DNA of 64,000 nucleotides from Bermanella sp049115935 (GTDB taxonomy: Bacteria > Pseudomonadota > Gammaproteobacteria > Pseudomonadales > Oceanobacteraceae): contig JAGDZK010000023.1 of assembly GCA_049115935.1 (NCBI GenBank), positions 1-64,000 on the forward strand, written 5' to 3'. The position numbers and the translations under genes were made by a program. The notes beneath the pieces are model-generated. The model saw nothing but the letters and a program-made list of their open reading frames with translations, was not told where the DNA came from and ran no database searches. Position 1 is the first letter of the stretch. Every line of letters begins with the position of its first letter. Shown here piece by piece: positions 27,516-35,366 of the stretch.

Positions 27516-28367
27516 ATGTTATTCATAGTTGGTTTAATTGTAGTGTGCGCCAGTGTAGTCGTTGGCTATATTGGCAGCCATGGTGTGTTGGCCGCATTAT
27601 GGCAACCTTGGGAATTCCTCATCATCCTCGGGGCAGGCATTGGTGCGCATATCATCAGTAACCCCGGCGCGGTTCACATTGATACGTTTAAGCAATTGCC
27701 CCAAGTCATCACAGGTGGCAAAGCAAATAAAGCCATGTACATGGATTGTTTGAGCTTAATCTACGACATCCTTAATAAAAGCCGTAAAGAAGGCATGATG
27801 TCCATTGAAGGGGATGTGGAAAACCCGCAGCAAAGCGGTGTGTTCTCTAAATACCCTGCCATTCAAAACAATCACGCCTTGGCCGACTTTATCGCTGATT
27901 ACTTCCGCCTGATCGCCGCCGGTAATATGCAAGCCCACGAGCTAGATGCGTTAATGGACATGGAAATAGACGCACGCCTGCATGAACTCACAGGCCCAGC
28001 CACCGCCGTACAAAAGATTGCAGACGCCATGCCCGGCTTCGGTATCGTGGCAGCCGTACTGGGTATTGTAATCACCATGGGTGCCATTGATGGCCCCATG
28101 GAAGAACTAGGTCGACACATTGCAGCAGCGTTAGTGGGTACCTTCTCCGGTATTTTATTTGGTTACGGTTTCTTTGGTCCTATTGCCAGTAAAATGGAGC
28201 ATAACGCCCATGAAGAAATCAAGCTGTATGAATCAGCAAAAGCCACCATTGTTGCCTCAGTCAACGGGCTACCACCTCAGTTAGCGGTAGAGTTTGGTCG
28301 TAAAGTGTTATTTGCCCATGGCAGGCCAAGTTTTAACGAACTCGAATCCAAAGTACGGGGTCGTTAA
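27516..28367 (+). CDS. motA: Flagellar stator protein MotA
   Basis: Proton-channel stator subunit in the inner membrane that drives flagellar rotation. The 283-residue length is typical of MotA. Hydrophobic segments lie near the start (MLFIVGLIVVCASVVVGYIG) and in the last third (GFGIVAAVLGIVITMGA, LVGTFSGILFGYGFFGPIAS). The last two contain the conserved Pro and Gly residues of the channel. The cytoplasmic loop holds charged residues (RKEGMMSIEGDVENP) that contact the rotor in the family. It precedes motB by 34 bases. Confidence 0.95.
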   Translation: MLFIVGLIVVCASVVVGYIGSHGVLAALWQPWEFLIILGAGIGAHIISNPGAVHIDTFKQLPQVITGGKANKAMYMDCLSLIYDILNKSRKEGMMSIEGDVENPQQSGVFSKYPAIQNNHALADFIADYFRLIAAGNMQAHELDALMDMEIDARLHELTGPATAVQKIADAMPGFGIVAAVLGIVITMGAIDGPMEELGRHIAAALVGTFSGILFGYGFFGPIASKMEHNAHEEIKLYESAKATIVASVNGLPPQLAVEFGRKVLFAHGRPSFNELESKVRGR

Positions 28368-28401
28368 TGAATATCACCACTGCGTGACTTGAGGTCTTAA
28401 C

Positions 28402-29430
28402 ATGGATAAGTTTGACCAACAAAGCATCGTCATTAAGCGCATTAAAAAAGGTGGCCATGCTCACCACGGTGGCGCATGGAAAGTGGCCCTAGCTGACTTT
28501 GCCATGGCCATGATGGCTTTGTTCTTAATCCTGTGGTTAATCAACTCATCCAACGAAGAAGAAATTGCCGCGGTTGCGGGTTATTTTAATGACCCAGCTG
28601 CTTATGAAGACGGCAAAAAAGTCCCAAGCAAATGGGTCATTGATTTAGGCGGTAGCCCATCGGTACAAAACAACGTGGCCACCAGCCAAACCGTTGACCC
28701 TACTCAAGTCTTACAAGCAGAAGAAATCGAAAGTGCTGCAGAGGCCATTGAACAAGCACGCCTTGAATCCATGGAAGCGGAGTTTAAAGAAAAAATAAAC
28801 GACAGCGCCACACTCAGCCCATATAAAGACCAACTTAAAGTGGACATCACAAGTGAGGGTCTACGCATTCAAATTGTGGATAAAACCAATCGCCCCATGT
28901 TTGACCCAGGCTCTTCTCGTTTAAAATATTACGCCGAAGATATTCTTTATGAATTAGCGCCGATTCTTGTTTCTGTGCCTAATCGCGTTTCTATAACTGG
29001 TCACACAGATAGCAGTGGCAGCGCCAATGTATGGGATGCCGGTAACTGGGAGTTATCCGCCAGTCGCGCCAATGCTGCTCGCCGTGCATTAGGCGATGCA
29101 GGTTTACCTGAAATAAAAATCGCTCAGGTTGTGGGCATGGGTGACAAGGCCCATTTTAATATTGCCGAGCCAACTGACCCCATCAACCGTCGTATTGCCA
29201 TTGTGGTATTAAATAAACGCAGCGATAAAGCCATTGCTTCCCGTGCCGGCGGTTATAACGCTGATAAAGATAAACAAGATATCGAAGGCGATTTAGGTGA
29301 AGCGGATCAAGAGCGCGATGAGGCCGTGAGTAAAACCGGCAGCTTATTACAAGAGCTGCAAGAGCGCAGCGAAGAAACCAAACAATATGATCAACCACCA
29401 CCGGATGTTCAAGATGATGCTTTCTGGTAA
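28402..29430 (+). CDS. motB: Flagellar stator protein MotB
   Basis: Stator subunit anchored to peptidoglycan. The N-terminus is WKVALADFAMAMMALFLILWLINSS (given as features: the ADF motif with the proton-carrying Asp near residue 32 in the single membrane segment). The C-terminal OmpA-like domain (about 150-270) has ISGH-type NRVSITGHTDSSGS and LSASRANAARRAL, NRRIAIVV. The tail is rich in Asp/Glu and Lys. The length of 342 residues is normal. Its last bases overlap the FecR-domain gene. Confidence 0.95.
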   Translation: MDKFDQQSIVIKRIKKGGHAHHGGAWKVALADFAMAMMALFLILWLINSSNEEEIAAVAGYFNDPAAYEDGKKVPSKWVIDLGGSPSVQNNVATSQTVDPTQVLQAEEIESAAEAIEQARLESMEAEFKEKINDSATLSPYKDQLKVDITSEGLRIQIVDKTNRPMFDPGSSRLKYYAEDILYELAPILVSVPNRVSITGHTDSSGSANVWDAGNWELSASRANAARRALGDAGLPEIKIAQVVGMGDKAHFNIAEPTDPINRRIAIVVLNKRSDKAIASRAGGYNADKDKQDIEGDLGEADQERDEAVSKTGSLLQELQERSEETKQYDQPPPDVQDDAFW

Positions 29431-30049
29431 GCAAACCATCACACTGACATTACTGATGCTCTTTGCCTTTGCTCAAATAACAAAGGCTGAGCCTGTTGCT
29501 AAAGCTATTTTAATTAATCCAAGTATCTTGGCTAAGTCAGCGGATTCACCTGAGCGCGAAATAAATCGAGGCGATAAAATTTATCACAAAGACACCCTAA
29601 CCAGTGACGAGCATGCTCGAGCAATTTTACGCTTTAACGAAGGCACCATGCTAACAATGAGTGGCAACACACAAATAAAAATTGAAGAATTCACTTTCAC
29701 CGAAGGTCAAAAACAGGCACGTTTTGAATTCTTAAAAGGAGCGTTTCGTATGGTCACGGGGGCCATCACTAAAACCTCTAATCCGAATTTTACTGTTAAT
29801 ACACCTATTGGCTCGATTGGTGTTAGGGGGACAGATTTTTGGAGCGGCAATTTAAACAATGACGAAAGCATTGATGTGGTGTTACTTGAAAGCGAACATA
29901 CCGTCGAGGTAAGTAATCAATATGGCAAGGTGGTATTAACTCAAACAGGGGAAGGCACCACACTGCTACCAAATAAGCCGCCACTGTCGCCACGAAAATG
30001 GCCACAACAAAAACTCAATCGCGCATTAAAAACCGTTGCAACGCAATAA
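29387..30049 (+). CDS. Exported FecR-domain protein overlapping motB
   Basis: Probable periplasmic protein of 220 residues. A signal peptide is visible (KQTITLTLLMLFAFAQITKA), but the start codon is uncertain: ATGs at 29387, 29405, 29414 and 29417 are in frame. I took 29387, which has GAAGAAA upstream. The FecR domain is clear: a RGDKIYHKDTLTSDEHARAILRF block, then GAFRMVTGAITKTSNPNFTVNTPIGSIGVRGTDFW. Unlike true FecR it has no cytoplasmic anti-sigma region, and no ECF sigma gene is next to it. All candidate starts overlap motB, so it is probably co-translated with motAB. Confidence 0.85.
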   Translation: MINHHRMFKMMLSGKQTITLTLLMLFAFAQITKAEPVAKAILINPSILAKSADSPEREINRGDKIYHKDTLTSDEHARAILRFNEGTMLTMSGNTQIKIEEFTFTEGQKQARFEFLKGAFRMVTGAITKTSNPNFTVNTPIGSIGVRGTDFWSGNLNNDESIDVVLLESEHTVEVSNQYGKVVLTQTGEGTTLLPNKPPLSPRKWPQQKLNRALKTVATQ

Positions 30050-30059
30050 GCTTAAAAAC

Positions 30060-30992
30060 TTAAGCTCGAGAAAAACCAAAACTAAGTACATCATTAATGT
30101 CACTTGTGTTTTGTTTCAGCATTAAAATACGATCCAAACCAATGGCCACACCACTGCAATCAGGCAAGCCTTGCTCTAATGCCTGTAAAAAGTTTTCATC
30201 CAGCGGTCTGTTTTGATCAAAACGCTGCGCTTGATTAACAAACCGTTTTTTCTGCTCAAGCACATCAGTTAATTCTTGATAGCCATTGGCAAGCTCTAAA
30301 CCATTTACATAAAGCTCGAATCGTTTTGCTAATTCAATACCGTTATCAATTTCAAACGTTTGCGCCAATGCCGCTTGGCTTGCTGGGTAATTAAAAATAA
30401 AAACCATGGCGTCTTTAGGCAGATTTGGTTCCACCACATGGCTCATCACAATATCTAAGCATTCATCACGAGTCAGGGTTAACTCATCACCCACAAACTC
30501 TGTCACACAATCCCTAAGTTGCTCATCGCTAATGGCAAAGACATCGATCTGTGCATACTGCTTTAACGCTTGGCTATAACTTAAATCAATACGACGTTGG
30601 ATCTGTAAAAAATCACCCACTAAGTAGGCCACTTCATCCATCAAGGTTTTTAAATCAAAACCCAAACGATAATATTCCAGCATGGTAAATTCTGGGTTGT
30701 GTCTGCGGCCTACTTCGCCATCACGAAATACTTTGCAAATTTGATAAATATCACCACTGCCTGAAGCCAGTAATCGCTTCATTGGGTATTCTGGTGAGGT
30801 ATGCAAGTACACGTTCTGCTCGCATGCTTGAGCCATCATAGGCTGCAAGTTTGCATCATCTACTGCGGCTTTTGACAGCACTGGGGTCTCCACTTCCATG
30901 ACCATACGCTGACGAAAAAAATCACGAATATACGCGTTTAATTTTGCTCGCTGTTGTAATGATTCAATTGAAGCAGATGATTGCCAAGACAT
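30060..30992 (-). CDS. epmA: EF-P--(R)-beta-lysine ligase EpmA
   Basis: Class II lysyl-tRNA synthetase paralogue that attaches beta-lysine to a Lys of EF-P. The 310-residue length excludes LysS, which has an extra N-terminal anticodon domain. Class II motif 2 is VFRDGEVGRRHNPEFTMLEYYR and motif 3 is GVAIGLDRILML. The start is sound, with AAAAGGA upstream of the ATG. It lies upstream of efp's 3' flank on the same strand, separated by a BIME, and its stop nearly meets the FecR-domain gene from the other strand. Confidence 0.95.
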   Translation of the reverse strand: MSWQSSASIESLQQRAKLNAYIRDFFRQRMVMEVETPVLSKAAVDDANLQPMMAQACEQNVYLHTSPEYPMKRLLASGSGDIYQICKVFRDGEVGRRHNPEFTMLEYYRLGFDLKTLMDEVAYLVGDFLQIQRRIDLSYSQALKQYAQIDVFAISDEQLRDCVTEFVGDELTLTRDECLDIVMSHVVEPNLPKDAMVFIFNYPASQAALAQTFEIDNGIELAKRFELYVNGLELANGYQELTDVLEQKKRFVNQAQRFDQNRPLDENFLQALEQGLPDCSGVAIGLDRILMLKQNTSDINDVLSFGFSRA

Positions 30993-31070
30993 GGGAGTCC
31001 TTTTAAAGAAAGGCTTAGGGTAGACACTAAAAAGAAGAGCGCTTGTTAAATGGCTTGCTGTAATAAAACC

Positions 31071-31120
31071 GTAGGTCGGGCAATGCCCGACAAATTAATG
31101 GTGGGCGCTGCCCACCCTAC
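31071..31120. repeat. BIME: two inverted REP elements
   Basis: GTAG at 31071-31074 is followed by the palindrome GTCGGGC-AAT-GCCCGAC (31075-31091). After eight bases comes the mirror-image unit GGTGGGC-GCT-GCCCACC (31100-31116), then CTAC (31117-31120). So two GTAG-headed REP hairpins face each other, the classic bacterial interspersed mosaic element. It lies in the epmA-efp gap. The likely mobilising enzyme type is a RAYT, and one RAYT-like gene is at 21887-22882. Confidence 0.92.
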
Positions 31121-31157
31121 GAATTGAGCACAAACAAGGTTTTAGGTTTCTAAAAAC

Positions 31158-31733
31158 TTATTCGCCTTTCGCGCGAGAAACGTAATCACCAGTACGGGTA
31201 TCGATACGCAATACTTCACCAATGTTGATGAATAATGGCACACGAACCATAGCACCCGTAGTCAGGTAAGCAGGTTTAGAACCACCTTGTGCCGTATCGC
31301 CCTTAAGGCCTGGGTCAGTCTCAACCACTTCCAGCTCAACAAAGTTAGGCGGAGTCACAGAGATCGGCGCGCCGTTGTATAGCGTTACTTCGTACTTTTC
31401 TTGTTCTTTAAGCCAGTTTTTAGTATCGCCTACTGCATCTGGGTGAGCTGGGTACTGCTCAAACGAGCCATCTGTGGCCATGAAATGGTAGAACTCACCA
31501 TCTGTGTATAAGTATTCCATGTCGTAATCCATTACGTCTGCGCCATCTAGTTTCTCACCAGATTTAAACGTACGCTCCCACACACGGCCTGTTTTCAGGT
31601 TACGCATTTTCACACGGTTAAAGGCCTGACCTTTACCTGGTTTTACAAATTCATTTTCTAAGATGGAGCACGGGTCGCCATCTAACATCACTTTAAGACC
31701 AGATTTAAACTCACTCGTAGAATAGCTCGCCAT
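31158..31733 (-). CDS. efp: Translation elongation factor P
   Basis: Relieves ribosome stalling at polyproline. The 191-residue length and three-domain layout are typical. The modified loop VKPGKGQAF places the lysylated Lys at about residue 34, the site used by EpmA/EpmB. Domain II has YDMEYLYTDGEFYHFM, and domain III ends in RIDTRTGDYVSRAKGE. It is divergent from epmB, with about 190 bases between the starts. Confidence 0.98.
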   Translation of the reverse strand: MASYSTSEFKSGLKVMLDGDPCSILENEFVKPGKGQAFNRVKMRNLKTGRVWERTFKSGEKLDGADVMDYDMEYLYTDGEFYHFMATDGSFEQYPAHPDAVGDTKNWLKEQEKYEVTLYNGAPISVTPPNFVELEVVETDPGLKGDTAQGGSKPAYLTTGAMVRVPLFINIGEVLRIDTRTGDYVSRAKGE

Positions 31734-31924
31734 GGGGAATCACCGATTAGCTGTATGTAACAAAAAATTAGGGGCGCTATAATACCCCATAACCATGGTT
31801 TTAGGCACTAGCTAGAAAATAGCATTACCGTATAAAGCCATGTGCAAATCACGCAAAATAGCTCAAAATAGCCTTTTTGCTTTGTATATGCGGCCTAAGG
31901 TCGGCTTTGGTAACCACGCTTGTC

Positions 31925-32968
31925 ATGAACACACCCCAATCAAATGTCGCCCCAATTATTGTCACAAGTGCTGAAAAAGCCTCATGGCAGCAACAACTCG
32001 CCGATATTTCCCATAGTGCAAAAGCCTTACTGGAGCAGCTAGAACTGCCTGAAAGTTTGCTCAGTGCCGGGGAAAAAGGCGCACAAGATTTTCCTATACG
32101 GGTGCCCTTGGCCTACTTAAATCGCATTAAAAAAGGCGATATTAATGACCCGCTGTTGCGCCAAGTTTGGCCCTTACTTGAAGAAACCCAAACCCCACCC
32201 ACTGGTTTTATACTGGACCCACTAGGTGAAGCCAGCAGCAATACCACCGCTGGTATTGTGCACAAATACAAAAACCGTGTACTGCTAATCGTAAACGGCA
32301 GCTGTGCGATACATTGCCGTTACTGTTTTCGCCGTCACTTCCCCTATGACGAAAACCGTTTAAGTCGACAACAATGGCTAGATACACTGGATTACATCAA
32401 ACAACGCCCTGAGATTAATGAAGTGATTTTTAGTGGCGGCGATCCATTATCAAGTTCAGACAAGCGATTGTTTGATTTGATTAATGCCATCGAAGCGATC
32501 CCCCATGTGAGCCGACTGCGCATTCACACCCGTTTGCCTATCGTGATTCCTGATCGCATCACACATGAACTGATTCAGCACTTAACTCATAGCCGCTTAA
32601 AAACCATCATGGTAGTGCACGCTAATCATGCTAACGAAATAGATGACAAGGTGGGGCACTCATTGCAAACCATGAAGCGCGCTGGCATTCATGTTTTAAA
32701 TCAAAGCGTATTATTAAAAGGCGTGAATGATGATGCACAAAGCTTAATTGATTTAAGCGAGCGCTTATTTGAGTTTGATGCTCTGCCCTATTATTTGCAT
32801 TTATTAGACCCAGTGGTGGGTGCTCATCATTTTGATGTAAATGAATCAGCGGCGACTCAATTAGTGCTAGAAATACAAAAAACATTGCCAGGTTTTCTTG
32901 TGCCGAAACTGGTGCGCGAGGTCGATGGACGACCGTCTAAAACTTTAATTCCAATCTCTACTCAGTAA
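31925..32968 (+). CDS. epmB: EF-P beta-lysylation protein EpmB
   Basis: Radical-SAM 2,3-aminomutase that makes beta-lysine for EF-P. I chose the ATG at 31925 (MNTPQSNVAPIIVTSAEKASW) because it fits known EpmB starts. The frame opens 16 codons earlier. The radical-SAM motif is CAIHCRYCFRRHFPY (CxxxCxxC), and the PLP-Lys region is expected in the C-terminal half. EVIFSGGDPL and LRIHTRLPIVIPDRI are family signatures. The length of 347 residues is normal. With epmA and efp on the other strand this gives a full EF-P lysylation set. EpmC (the hydroxylase) is not seen in the window. Confidence 0.95.
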   Translation: MNTPQSNVAPIIVTSAEKASWQQQLADISHSAKALLEQLELPESLLSAGEKGAQDFPIRVPLAYLNRIKKGDINDPLLRQVWPLLEETQTPPTGFILDPLGEASSNTTAGIVHKYKNRVLLIVNGSCAIHCRYCFRRHFPYDENRLSRQQWLDTLDYIKQRPEINEVIFSGGDPLSSSDKRLFDLINAIEAIPHVSRLRIHTRLPIVIPDRITHELIQHLTHSRLKTIMVVHANHANEIDDKVGHSLQTMKRAGIHVLNQSVLLKGVNDDAQSLIDLSERLFEFDALPYYLHLLDPVVGAHHFDVNESAATQLVLEIQKTLPGFLVPKLVREVDGRPSKTLIPISTQ

Positions 32969-32984
32969 ACCTAAATTGTAGATA

Positions 32985-33011
32985 CAAAAAAAGGGCTTTC
33001 GCCCTTTTTAT
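32985..33011. terminator. Bidirectional terminator between epmB and the imelysin gene
   Basis: AAAAAAAGGGC, loop TTTC, GCCCTTTTTAT. It serves the convergent epmB (plus) and the imelysin-family gene ending at 33025 (minus). Confidence 0.9.
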
Positions 33012-33024
33012 TTACCGTTCAATG

Positions 33025-34158
33025 CTAATCACCATCACTAAAATTAAGCCCCAAACTGACACCAATAGCATCAGGAATTTCTCGTTTAAAATTACCATCT
33101 AAAACACCCGCAGCGGCTTTAAAGTCTATGCTGTTTTGTTCAGCAATAGTCGCCTTCAAGGTTGTGATGTTCTGTTTAATGACTGCGATATCTGTGTCAT
33201 TACCGTTATTCATCATGATTTGATACAAACTTAACGTGGTGGACTCTGTACCCGCTAACACTTGCTCGACAGACTCAACCGAAGCGTCAACACTTTGCCA
33301 AATAGAATTGGAAATCTGCCCCGTACTTTGGGTGACATCACGATTTTTTAAATAATCAAAATAATCTTGAACCGATACCGTTACTTTTGAAATAGCACTC
33401 TTACCGTCATCATTCACTTCTGCATTTTCCAGCTCATTATTTACCAGCAGATCTAAATAACTTTTACCCGTATTCGCATAATTACTCTGCCAACTTGATT
33501 GAATAATATTAGCCTGAACAAGTAGCTGGTTTGTTAACGCGTTTAGTAATTGGCATTTACGAGATGCAGTGGAAAATTCAGTTAGCACATCAGTGATCAC
33601 GCTGGATTGTGTATCGGTTGTTTCAAATATAGTCACTTCAAGAGGTAAAAATCCCACTAGACTTGCACTTTTCCCAGCGATGAAAGCATCCGTTATGCTT
33701 GAAGGTGTCGGCCCATCTACCCATTCTTTCATTTGAGTACGTACGCTTGAGGTTAAATCACTGCCTTTATTGAATCGAAAATAATCAATATAGGCATAAA
33801 CTGGCTCGACTAAATTAATGTCTAAACCACCTTCTACTGGGCCAAATTTAAAAGGCAACAATTGGTACCAAGCCTTTGCTGTCTCTTTCCACTGTAATTG
33901 AAGGCTCAATAAATTAGCTTGTGTAGTGTTAGCTGTGCTACAAAATAGTTCAGCTTGGTTATCTAATAACTGTGCTTGGGCTTGAAAACCATTTACCGCC
34001 GGGACAATCGTGTTCTTAGCCACTTGATAAGCGGCCAAATCGGCTTCACTGCCTAGTACTTTTGAGGTGGTAGAGCTATCACTTCCACAAGCAGTCAGTA
34101 ATAAACTTACCACCAGCCCTAACAGGCTCATTTTAAAATTTTGCGAATTATTCAACAT
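33025..34158 (-). CDS. Imelysin-family lipoprotein (variant without GxHxxE)
   Basis: Exported lipoprotein: MSLLGLVVSLLLTACGSDSS gives a lipobox LTAC. GGAAG precedes the ATG at 34158. The 377-residue product is imelysin-like in its all-helical pattern, its WYQLLPFKFGPVEGG motif and its SLVGFLPLEVTIFET motif. In imelysins with a GxHxxE motif a His sits where this one has Leu-Pro-Leu-Glu (GFLPLE). This marks a second, GLPALE-like class. A periplasmic or surface iron role is inferred from related operons (Pseudomonas PA4370-PA4373, from memory). It is last in a four-gene unit. Confidence 0.82.
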   Translation of the reverse strand: MLNNSQNFKMSLLGLVVSLLLTACGSDSSTTSKVLGSEADLAAYQVAKNTIVPAVNGFQAQAQLLDNQAELFCSTANTTQANLLSLQLQWKETAKAWYQLLPFKFGPVEGGLDINLVEPVYAYIDYFRFNKGSDLTSSVRTQMKEWVDGPTPSSITDAFIAGKSASLVGFLPLEVTIFETTDTQSSVITDVLTEFSTASRKCQLLNALTNQLLVQANIIQSSWQSNYANTGKSYLDLLVNNELENAEVNDDGKSAISKVTVSVQDYFDYLKNRDVTQSTGQISNSIWQSVDASVESVEQVLAGTESTTLSLYQIMMNNGNDTDIAVIKQNITTLKATIAEQNSIDFKAAAGVLDGNFKREIPDAIGVSLGLNFSDGD

Positions 34159-34202
34159 ACAACTTCCAAAACGCAGGCAAACATACTAGCCCACTCATTG
34201 AT

Positions 34203-35363
34203 CTAAACGGGTAATTTTATTGTCATCATATGGTTGTCCCAGCTTTTATCTGCAAAGTACAACCGTTTACTTTTATGTTCTTTTAACGTGGTGCTATCAA
34301 TTTGGCGAATCTTACCAGCAGAGTTCGATAGTACAAAATAATGTTCGTCAGCACTTAAGGTTAATCCGCATACATCATGGAACATATGAACACCCTGTAG
34401 AGTTAAATCATCAAGATGCCAAAACAAAGCCATATCCCCTTTTGGGCTGGTAAAAGCCGCTAAACGATTTTGGCTATGCACTTTTACACTGCCCATATAA
34501 TCATCAAGCCGACTAATAAGTGCTTCAGGGGCATTTAACATCTGTAATGCCTGCCCAGGTTTATGCACAGCCGCTAGCGGTACAAGATGATCATCAACCA
34601 TGGCTGAGCGTTGCACTTGCAGTGCAACCGCCACTGTACCATCCGCTGCTACATCTAAATGGCGAATACTGGCTTTGCTTTCACCGACAGTATGCTCACT
34701 CACTAACTGACCGGTTTTACTATGAATATAAGTAAGCGTTGAGCGCATAGTTTCGTAGTTTAAAACGTTACGACCACTGTCTGGGTGCGTACGTAAACCG
34801 CCATTGGCTACCACTAACGTTTTACCATCTGGCATGAGCGCCATTTCATGAGGACCGATTCCAAAGCTCTGCATGCTGCGTTTAAATGCTAACGTGTCTG
34901 CATCTCGTACCGTAATTTTTCCTTCGCCAGTCACGTAGTTTGATTCGGTATAAAACAACTCAGCCCCATCTGCACTATAACAACCATGACCATGCATATG
35001 ATGATTGGTATTACTGTGAAATTGTTTATCAACTTCACCCGTCATAGCATTTACTCGTATTGCCAAGGTTCCAGGGCGACGACTAAACATGATCACTTCT
35101 TCAGGCTTTTGTGGATTTTGACACATGCCGTGCCCACGAAAGCCTGACAATACCATTTGGCTTTGCTGCACTTGAGGATTAACCCAGCCCAAGCTATACG
35201 CATCTGCTTCTTTACCTTGGGCTGATAGCCATAACTCACCAGCATAGGCTGAGTGAAATTGTGCAAACAACCCACCAGCCACAGGTGCGGCCACACCCAG
35301 TGCTAATACTGACTGTATAAAACGACGACGTGATAGTGTGTGATTTAAAATTTTATGTGCCAT
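34203..35363 (-). CDS. DUF1513 family protein with Tat-like signal
   Basis: Exported protein of unknown exact function. The N-terminal SRRRFIQSVLALGVAAPVAGG is a twin-arginine signal, so a folded, possibly cofactor-bearing protein is exported. The remainder (386 residues in total) has the repeated beta-strand character of a propeller (FSRRPGTLAIRVNAMTGEVD, ALMPDGKTLVVANGGLRTHPDSGR, RHLDVAADGTVAVALQVQ) and matches the DUF1513 family, which occurs beside imelysin and di-haem genes. It lies three bases after the di-haem gene, with no clear ribosome site. Confidence 0.82.
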   Translation of the reverse strand: MAHKILNHTLSRRRFIQSVLALGVAAPVAGGLFAQFHSAYAGELWLSAQGKEADAYSLGWVNPQVQQSQMVLSGFRGHGMCQNPQKPEEVIMFSRRPGTLAIRVNAMTGEVDKQFHSNTNHHMHGHGCYSADGAELFYTESNYVTGEGKITVRDADTLAFKRSMQSFGIGPHEMALMPDGKTLVVANGGLRTHPDSGRNVLNYETMRSTLTYIHSKTGQLVSEHTVGESKASIRHLDVAADGTVAVALQVQRSAMVDDHLVPLAAVHKPGQALQMLNAPEALISRLDDYMGSVKVHSQNRLAAFTSPKGDMALFWHLDDLTLQGVHMFHDVCGLTLSADEHYFVLSNSAGKIRQIDSTTLKEHKSKRLYFADKSWDNHMMTIKLPV

Positions 35364-35366
35364 AAA

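Noticed and set aside
30049..30066. Palindrome AGCTTAA-AAAC-TTAAGCT at the convergent FecR/epmA ends
   Set aside because: Seven-pair AT-rich stem without a T-run. Too weak to call a terminator.
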